Below, in pieces: positions 6,323 through 11,957 of a stretch of 11,957 nt of DNA. Position numbers and translations under genes: made by a program. How positions within the stretch are numbered: the first letter of the stretch is position 1; every line of letters starts with the position of its first letter. The notes beneath the pieces were generated by a model that saw only the letters and a program-made list of their open reading frames with translations, was not told the DNA's origin and searched no databases. Origin of the DNA: Chromatiales bacterium (GTDB lineage: Bacteria > Pseudomonadota > Gammaproteobacteria > Chromatiales > Chromatiaceae). Location of the stretch: positions 1-11,957 of the forward strand of contig JANTHH010000070.1 in the NCBI GenBank assembly GCA_024762485.1, given 5' to 3'.

Positions 6323-6796
6323 CGGTAGGGTCTTCTGGTCGGGCGACGGCGAACGTCCGGAGCAACCTGTCTGTCGCTACTTTTTTCTCTTCGCGGACTG
6401 TTTCCGTCCTGAAGCACCACCCCGCTATTCCTCCCCCAGACCAATGCTGCGTGGCTGCCAACGTATCTGGCATGGATGCCGGCTTGTCCGGATGCTGAAG
6501 GCAGAGCAGACATACAGCAGGTTCAGGTGGCGCCTCGCCACGGAGGTCTGGTCATGATTTTCATCCGGCCCTGGATGAAATGGTCTATTTTCACGATAGC
6601 GTCGACAAGGTCGCTGTGATGAGGGCGGGCGGTTCGCGGCCGGCCGGGTTTCAGGGTCCTCGGCACAGGGAGAGTGAGTCGGCCGAGTCTGTCAGTCATG
6701 ATCCGCGGTGGACAGTCGGCCGACATGCTCGCCGTGTGCGGCCCTGGATTGCAGGAGGGTGGGTCACCTGCCGGCTCCGAATGGAATGCGTCTTGA
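6323..6796. other. non-coding region between the REP-like repeats and the sqr promoter
   Basis: About 470 bp with no convincing gene. A short open frame at 6580-6834 lacks a ribosome-binding site and any family signature. A weak terminator-like arrangement is GCGACG (6341-6346) pairing with TGTCGC (6372-6378 region) before a T6 run (6381-6386). The right-hand part (6677-6725) holds the candidate enhancer sites for sqr. A GTCATGA core also occurs further out, at 6551-6557. Confidence 0.5.
6677..6725 (+). promoter_or_regulatory. candidate upstream activating region of sqr
   Basis: AGTCGGCCGA (palindromic core TCGGCCGA) occurs twice, at 6677-6686 and 6714-6723. A GTCATGA half-palindrome lies between them at 6695-6701. 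The block spans about -146 to -98 relative to the start predicted from the sigma-54 promoter, the usual enhancer distance for such activators. The stretch 6679-6694 matches 8220-8235 in front of fisR at 14 of 16 positions, and GTCATGA also sits inside the fisR-side palindromes. FisR binding is inference. Confidence 0.45.
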
Positions 6797-6812
6797 TGGC
6801 ATGCTTTATGCC
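6797..6812 (+). promoter_or_regulatory. sigma-54 (RpoN) -24/-12 promoter of sqr
   Basis: TGGCATG-CTTT-ATGCC compares with the consensus TGGCACG-N4-TTGCW. The -24 box matches 6/7 and the -12 box keeps TGC. The near-invariant GG (6798-6799) and GC (6810-6811) have the required 10-bp spacing. The predicted start is about 6823, giving a 73-nt leader to the sqr ATG. A sigma-54-dependent activator is encoded directly downstream of sqr, which strongly supports the call. Confidence 0.75.
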
Positions 6813-6895
6813 CTTGTTTTACCGAGATCTTTGATCGGCCGGGCCGGCGCTGCCTGCCCATTGAATAAATAAAAGAGAACACATAGGAGAAAGTC

Positions 6896-8170
6896 ATGGC
6901 ACACGTCGTCATCATCGGCGCCAGTACGGGCGGTATGCCCGCCGCGTATGAAATCAAGGAAATCCTCGGCAAAGGCCACCAGGTCACAGTGGTGTCCAAT
7001 ACGCCGCTGTTTCACTTTGTGCCCTCCAACCCCTGGGTGGCCGTGGGCTGGCGGGAACGTGGCGATACCTCATTCGAGATCGAGCCGTATCTGAGCCGGA
7101 AGAATATTGATTTCATCCCGGTGGCCGCCAAGGAGATCCGCCCGGACGACAACCAGGTGGAGCTGGCGGATGGCCGTGTACTGGATTATGACTACCTGGT
7201 CATCGCCACCGGGCCAAAGTTGGCCTTTGACGAGGTCGAGGGGTTGGGGCCGGAAGGTGGACATACCCAGTCGGTATGCACCCTGGGGCATGCCGAGACC
7301 GCATACGGTGAATGGAAGAAGTTGCTCGATGATCCGGGCCCGGTTGTTGTCGGTGCCGTACAGATGGCCTCGTGCTTCGGTCCGGCCTACGAGTTCGCCT
7401 TCATCATGGACAGCGACCTGCGCAAGCGCAAGATCCGCGACCAGGTGCCCATGACCTATGTCACTTCCGAGCCTTATATCGGCCACCTGGGCCTTGGCGG
7501 TGTGGGGGATTCCAAGACCATGCTGGAGTCCGAGCTGCGCAGCAAGCACATGAAATGGATCTGCAATGCCAAGGTAACCAAGGTGGAAGAAGGCAAGATG
7601 TTCGTGGATGAGCACAATGATGCCGGTGAGGTGATCAAGCAGCACGAACTGCCCTTCAAATTTTCCATGATGCTGCCGGCATTCAAGGGCGTGGATGCGG
7701 TCGCCGCAGTGGGCGAGGATCTGGTCAACCCACGGGGCTTCGTCAAGGTCGATGAGTATCAGCGCAATCCGAAGTGGAATAACATCTACTCCGTCGGTGT
7801 CTGCATCGCCATCCCACCGGTGGAGGCCACTCCGGTCCCCACGGGCACACCCAAGACCGGCTATATGATCGAGTCCATGGTCACGGCAACCTCGCACAAC
7901 ATCAAGGACGACATCGAGGGCAAGGCACCTTCCACCACCGCCACGTGGAATGCTATCTGCCTGGCGGACATGGGTGACACCGGCGTGGCCTTCGTCGCCA
8001 TGCCGCAGATTCCGCCGCGCAACACCGCCTGGATGAAGAAGGGCAAGTGGGTGCATCTGGCGAAGATTGCTTTCGAGAAGTACTTCATCCGCAAGATGAA
8101 GAAGGGTACCAGCGAGCCAATCTATGAGAAGTATGTACTCAAGGCCATGGGCATCATGAAGTTGAAATGA
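6896..8170 (+). CDS. sqr: sulfide:quinone oxidoreductase (FAD-dependent)
   Basis: This 424-residue flavoprotein of the two-dinucleotide-binding-domain superfamily is expected to oxidise sulfide to polysulfide/zero-valent sulfur on the membrane and reduce quinone. The N-terminal FAD fold starts VVIIGASTGGMPAAYE (a GxSxGG form of GxGxxG). A second nucleotide-fold segment is YDYLVIATGPKL (98-109). Cys128 (SVCTLGHA), Cys160 (ASCFGP) and Cys355 (AICLADMGDTG) match the spacing of the three redox cysteines described in SQRs, near 128, 160 and 356 in Acidithiobacillus numbering. EPYIGHLGLGGVGDSK (192-207) is also SQR-like. The C-terminal 40 residues are Lys-rich amphipathic helices, consistent with monotopic membrane attachment; there is no signal peptide. 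AGGAG lies six bases before the ATG. An intact sigma-54 promoter lies upstream and fisR downstream. I cannot assign the SQR subtype; a related non-SQR oxidoreductase is the alternative. Confidence 0.85.
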   Translation: MAHVVIIGASTGGMPAAYEIKEILGKGHQVTVVSNTPLFHFVPSNPWVAVGWRERGDTSFEIEPYLSRKNIDFIPVAAKEIRPDDNQVELADGRVLDYDYLVIATGPKLAFDEVEGLGPEGGHTQSVCTLGHAETAYGEWKKLLDDPGPVVVGAVQMASCFGPAYEFAFIMDSDLRKRKIRDQVPMTYVTSEPYIGHLGLGGVGDSKTMLESELRSKHMKWICNAKVTKVEEGKMFVDEHNDAGEVIKQHELPFKFSMMLPAFKGVDAVAAVGEDLVNPRGFVKVDEYQRNPKWNNIYSVGVCIAIPPVEATPVPTGTPKTGYMIESMVTATSHNIKDDIEGKAPSTTATWNAICLADMGDTGVAFVAMPQIPPRNTAWMKKGKWVHLAKIAFEKYFIRKMKKGTSEPIYEKYVLKAMGIMKLK

Positions 8171-8177
8171 GTCACCA

Positions 8178-8206
8178 CCCCGCTGCCGTTTCATGCGGCG
8201 GCGGGG
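8178..8206 (+). terminator. strong GC hairpin after sqr (terminator-like)
   Basis: CCCCGCTGCCG (8178-8188) pairs with CGGCGGCGGGG (8196-8206) over 11 bp with one wobble and a 7-nt loop, seven bases after the sqr stop. No T-run follows, so it may attenuate readthrough into fisR or protect the sqr mRNA rather than fully terminate. Confidence 0.55.
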
Positions 8207-8219
8207 CTGGCTGGCAATA

Positions 8220-8235
8220 TCGGCCGGGTCTGCCA
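8220..8235 (+). promoter_or_regulatory. 16-bp element shared with the sqr upstream region
   Basis: TCGGCCGGGTCTGCCA matches TCGGCCGAGTCTGTCA at 6679-6694 with two mismatches, in the same orientation relative to the downstream gene. It lies 58 bp before the fisR ATG. It may be a binding site common to the two genes; chance similarity in GC-rich DNA is not excluded. Confidence 0.35.
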
Positions 8236-8237
8236 TA

Positions 8238-8282
8238 CTCATTTGTCATGACAGTTCTGTCATATATGTCATGACAAATGAG
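8238..8282. promoter_or_regulatory. inverted repeat/operator in front of fisR
   Basis: CTCATTTGTCATGACA (8238-8253) and its exact reverse complement (8267-8282) are separated by 13 nt. Each arm holds the perfect 10-bp palindrome TGTCATGACA (8244-8253 and 8267-8276), set 23 bp apart, about two helical turns. A further TGTCAT is at 8258-8263. TATATG at 8263-8268 could be a -10 box inside the element. The right arm ends within the fisR Shine-Dalgarno (AGGTGGAG, 8281-8288), so a transcript starting upstream could also fold and hide it. This is probably an autoregulatory site; the binding protein is inferred. Confidence 0.7.
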
Positions 8283-8293
8283 GTGGAGACGCC

Positions 8294-9634
8294 ATGCAAG
8301 AGGACGACGAGCAGCCCGTGATCGCCCCCAGCTGTGAACAACTGATCGACGTCATTCCAAATCCCTTCGTGGTCATCGACCGCAACTACAAGATCGTCGC
8401 CGCCAACAGGGCCTACCAGCGCCAGTACGGTGTCGGCCCGCAGGGTGTCGTCGGACGCACCTGTCACCAGGTCTCGCATCATTCGGACGTCCCCTGCAGC
8501 CAGCATGGTGAACACTGCCCGCTGGAAGAGGTTTTCCGCAGCGGCCAGCCTGTGCAGGTCATGCACATCCATTATGATCAGCACAATCGTGAGGAGCATG
8601 TTCAGCTGCAGGCGTCTCCCATCCGCGGAGAGGATGGCGAGGTTCTGTACATGGGCGAGTTCATGCAGGTGGTCAAGTCGCACGATGACGACGTGGCCCT
8701 GCTGGTGGGCAATTCCCCCCAATTCCTGCGGATGACCAGTCTGCTGCAGCGGGTGGCCCCGACCCGTACCATCGTGTTGCTGGAGGGCGAGAGCGGGACC
8801 GGCAAGGAGCGCGTCGCCGAATATATCCACCACTTTTCCGAGCGCCGCGCCAAGCCTTTCGTGGTGGTGGACTGCGGCACCCTCGGCGAACAGCTGATCG
8901 AAAGTGAATTGTTCGGCTATGAGAAGGGTGCATTCACCGGTGCCAGCGTCCGCAAGCCCGGTCTTTTCGAGCGGGCCGATGGCGGTACGCTGCTGATCGA
9001 CGAGATCGGTGAATTGCCGCTGGTATTGCAGACCAAGTTGCTGCGGGTACTGGAGAGCGGCTGTATTCGCCGCATCGGTGGAACCGAATACAAGCAGGTG
9101 GATGTCCGGGTGATCGCCGCCACCAACCGGGATCTGCGCGCCCGGGTGGTGGAAAAGGAATTCCGCGAAGACCTGTATTACCGCCTCAGCGCCTTTCCGG
9201 TGAAACTGCCCTCGCTGCGGGAGCGCAAGGACGACATCCCGCTGCTGGCAGAACACCTGCTGGGTCAGATGCCCGATGGCGAGGCGAACCTGCCACTCTC
9301 GCCCGCCGTCATCGAGGCGTTGCTGAGCCACGACTACCCCGGCAACATCCGTGAATTGAGGAATGTCCTCGAACGTGCCCATGTGCTGGCCTGTGGCGGG
9401 GCGCTGACCACGGACCACATCGTCATCGAGCCGGCGATGAGAAGCCATTCACCGGGAATGCCGGGCACTGTCCCGCAAGTGCGGGCGAGCCGCCGTCGCG
9501 GTGTGCCACCGGAAGCGGAGATCCAGCAGGCCCTCGACGCGTGTGGCGGGCATCGTGCCAAGGCCGCCGTTCGGCTGGGCGTCAGCGAACGCACGCTTTA
9601 CCGCTATCTGCGGTCACTCGATCACGAGGCGTGA
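8294..9634 (+). CDS. fisR: FisR-type sigma-54-dependent activator (sulfide/polysulfide sensor)
   Basis: A 446-residue bacterial enhancer-binding protein. Residues about 14-128 form a PAS-like sensor domain. It has Cys57, Cys68 and Cys75 (C-X10-C-X6-C) amid His58, His62, His63, His71 and His74. The cysteine spacing equals that of Cys53, Cys64 and Cys71 reported for Cupriavidus FisR, which detects sulfane sulfur and activates sulfide-oxidation genes. The AAA+ domain (about 136-375) has Walker A GESGTGKE (165-172), the sigma-54-contacting GAFTGA loop (212-217), Walker B GGTLLIDEI (230-238) and the arginine-finger region REDLYYRL (291-298). A Fis-type helix-turn-helix ends the protein (407-443, ALDACGGHRAKAAVRLGVSERTLYRYLR). 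There is no receiver domain, so it is not a phosphorylated response regulator. GGTGGAG lies five bases before the ATG. Position after sqr and the sigma-54 promoter of sqr make sqr the obvious target. Confidence 0.88.
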   Translation: MQEDDEQPVIAPSCEQLIDVIPNPFVVIDRNYKIVAANRAYQRQYGVGPQGVVGRTCHQVSHHSDVPCSQHGEHCPLEEVFRSGQPVQVMHIHYDQHNREEHVQLQASPIRGEDGEVLYMGEFMQVVKSHDDDVALLVGNSPQFLRMTSLLQRVAPTRTIVLLEGESGTGKERVAEYIHHFSERRAKPFVVVDCGTLGEQLIESELFGYEKGAFTGASVRKPGLFERADGGTLLIDEIGELPLVLQTKLLRVLESGCIRRIGGTEYKQVDVRVIAATNRDLRARVVEKEFREDLYYRLSAFPVKLPSLRERKDDIPLLAEHLLGQMPDGEANLPLSPAVIEALLSHDYPGNIRELRNVLERAHVLACGGALTTDHIVIEPAMRSHSPGMPGTVPQVRASRRRGVPPEAEIQQALDACGGHRAKAAVRLGVSERTLYRYLRSLDHEA

Positions 9635-9747
9635 TGTCCGGGCCGTACTAAGCGGATGACGCGGCAATCTGTTATCCTTGCGCCGCGCCAAGTCACCCAG
9701 ACATCGGCGCACACCGGGTCTGGCCCCCAGCCCCGGTCATGCCGCAA

Positions 9748-9824
<77 letters not shown>

Positions 9825-9872
9825 ATTTCACCCTGTTCGCGCTGGTCCCCAGCAGATTCTGCCAGTAAGCAC

Positions 9873-9888
9873 AGAGGCGTCAGCCTCT
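9873..9888. terminator. possible weak terminator between tRNA-Ile2 and the convergent gene
   Basis: AGAGGC (9873-9878) and GCCTCT (9883-9888) form a 6-bp stem with a GTCA loop, followed only by a T/C-rich stretch. It sits in the 72-bp convergent gap, where a bidirectional stop would be expected. Confidence 0.35.
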
Positions 9889-9896
9889 TCATCTGT

Positions 9897-10322
9897 TCAG
9901 CCGCCCACATTCACGCCGTGCTCATGGAACCACTGGCTGTCCAGCTGCCAGCGGATGCGCTCAATGTCCGGCTCCTGCTTCAGTCGCTTGGCCACCTTGC
10001 CCTGGATGTGGGCCAGTCGTTTCTGCGCAGCTATGACAGCAGGGTCATCCGGATCCAGGTTGGACAAATGCGGATCAGTGATGGCGAGGAAGTGCAGGAC
10101 TGAAAAGGACGGAGAGCGCGGACTGCCGACCACCGCAACACCGTTGCTCACAGAGATCACGCGAAAGGGGAAGGGGTAGGCCGCGATCTCGGGGTCGTCC
10201 TGGAGGATGTCGTTGAGTTCACCCGCGCGCCAGTCGTGGTCGATGGCCCAAAGGCCAGCCAGCAGGGCTATGAAGGCGATGAGTATGCCTGTGTAGATGC
10301 GGGTTCCGCGGTCCAGGGCCAT
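9897..10322 (-). CDS. small single-pass membrane protein, unknown function
   Basis: A 141-residue protein with one N-terminal hydrophobic segment (about residues 10-26, after Arg5 and Arg8) and a soluble remainder. Positive residues before the segment predict that the C-terminal 115 residues face the periplasm (signal anchor). The soluble part has a compact beta-looking stretch (FPFRVISVSNGVAVVGSPRS) and a charged helical tail (AAQKRLAHIQGKVAKRLKQE). It has no cysteines and no recognised motif. I do not recognise a named family, though the composition and a good AGGAG seven bases before the ATG indicate a real gene. It is convergent with tRNA-Ile2 and co-oriented with rpoD, but the rpoD terminator separates them, so it probably has its own promoter in the 10323-10439 gap. 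Confidence 0.75.
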   Translation of the reverse strand: MALDRGTRIYTGILIAFIALLAGLWAIDHDWRAGELNDILQDDPEIAAYPFPFRVISVSNGVAVVGSPRSPSFSVLHFLAITDPHLSNLDPDDPAVIAAQKRLAHIQGKVAKRLKQEPDIERIRWQLDSQWFHEHGVNVGG

Positions 10323-10439
10323 GGGGCTCTCCTTGGTCTCGTTGTTCCGCCAAGCCTAGCGCCTCGGGATGTGGCCGTCATTGCGATTTGTCGCTGAGAA
10401 CGATTGATGGACGAGGGCAGGGGCGGGCAGCTGCAGGCC

Positions 10440-10466
10440 AAAAAAATGCCGGCACGGAGCCGGCAT
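10440..10466 (-). terminator. Rho-independent terminator of rpoD
   Basis: Read on the minus strand, ATGCCGGC/GCCGGCAT forms an 8-bp stem (10459-10466 with 10446-10453, 5-nt loop) followed by a run of T's (complement of 10440-10446). It begins 31 bases after the rpoD stop. Confidence 0.92.
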
Positions 10467-10497
10467 TCTGGTGTGGTTGACGCAGTTGCAGGTGTTG

Positions 10498-11957
<1,460 letters not shown>

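Noticed and set aside
6186..6557. 123-codon frame and opposing frames across the REP-like repeats
   Set aside because: They are created by the GC-rich repeats and have low-complexity Arg/Pro/Gly composition with no ribosome-binding site.
6580..6834. 84-codon plus-strand frame before sqr
   Set aside because: No Shine-Dalgarno and no recognisable motif, and it runs through the sigma-54 promoter and candidate enhancer region.
7070..8242. Long open frame on the minus strand opposite sqr (390 codons)
   Set aside because: It is the antisense of a clear flavoprotein gene in GC-rich DNA. Its translation has no family motif and its composition (His/Asp/Gly/Leu-rich) is typical of shadow frames.
8246..9448. 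400-codon minus-strand frame opposite fisR
   Set aside because: Antisense of an intact enhancer-binding protein with all its motifs; the translation shows no domain of its own.

Overview
The window is GC-rich, gene-dense chromosomal DNA. It looks like a sulfur-oxidising gammaproteobacterium, plausibly Chromatiales/Ectothiorhodospiraceae-like. The reasons are close YchF, MoaA and RpoD orthologs of gammaproteobacterial type, a sulfide:quinone oxidoreductase (SQR) next to a FisR-type sigma-54 activator, and a protein with an exosortase (PEP/VPLPA-CTERM-like) sorting tail. The taxonomic placement is inference from gene content and sequence memory, not from a search.

Layout, left to right. (1) 1-1292: ychF, then an elongator tRNA-Met with a good sigma-70 promoter and an intrinsic terminator. 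(2) 1299-2778: a 340-bp locally AT-rich leader and a secreted, exosortase-type surface protein. The unit lies between two identical 33-bp copies of the same terminator sequence. (3) 2861-5001: a periplasmic DUF255/YyaL-type thioredoxin-domain protein, convergent with and overlapping by 10 bp a small pentapeptide-repeat protein. (4) 5165-6154: moaA (GTP 3',8-cyclase), alone without other moa genes, followed at once by a 37-nt near-perfect palindrome and two copies of a 55-bp REP-like unit spaced exactly 80 bp apart. (5) 6323-9634: a non-coding stretch of about 570 bp carrying a well-formed sigma-54 (-24/-12) promoter, then sqr, then fisR. (6) 9748-9824: a second CAU-anticodon tRNA, most likely the lysidine-modified tRNA-Ile2. 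(7) 9897-11957: on the minus strand, a small single-pass membrane protein of unknown function and the 3' four-fifths of rpoD with its terminator.

How the genes work together: the clearest unit is sqr-fisR. SQR oxidises sulfide to zero-valent sulfur and passes the electrons to quinone. FisR carries the C-X10-C-X6-C cysteine triad in its N-terminal domain and an intact GAFTGA loop. The sqr gene has a sigma-54 promoter with candidate enhancer sites about 100-145 bp upstream of the predicted transcription start. A 16-bp element of that enhancer region recurs (14/16) in front of fisR, next to a 16-bp-arm inverted repeat abutting the fisR ribosome-binding site. This reads as a self-contained sulfide/polysulfide-responsive circuit. 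No persulfide dioxygenase or rhodanese is in the window. The other genes are housekeeping or unrelated accessory genes.

I do not see a wholly undescribed system. The most novel-looking items are the cis-regulatory architecture around sqr-fisR, the terminator-bounded exosortase-substrate cassette, and the palindrome/REP-like block after moaA.
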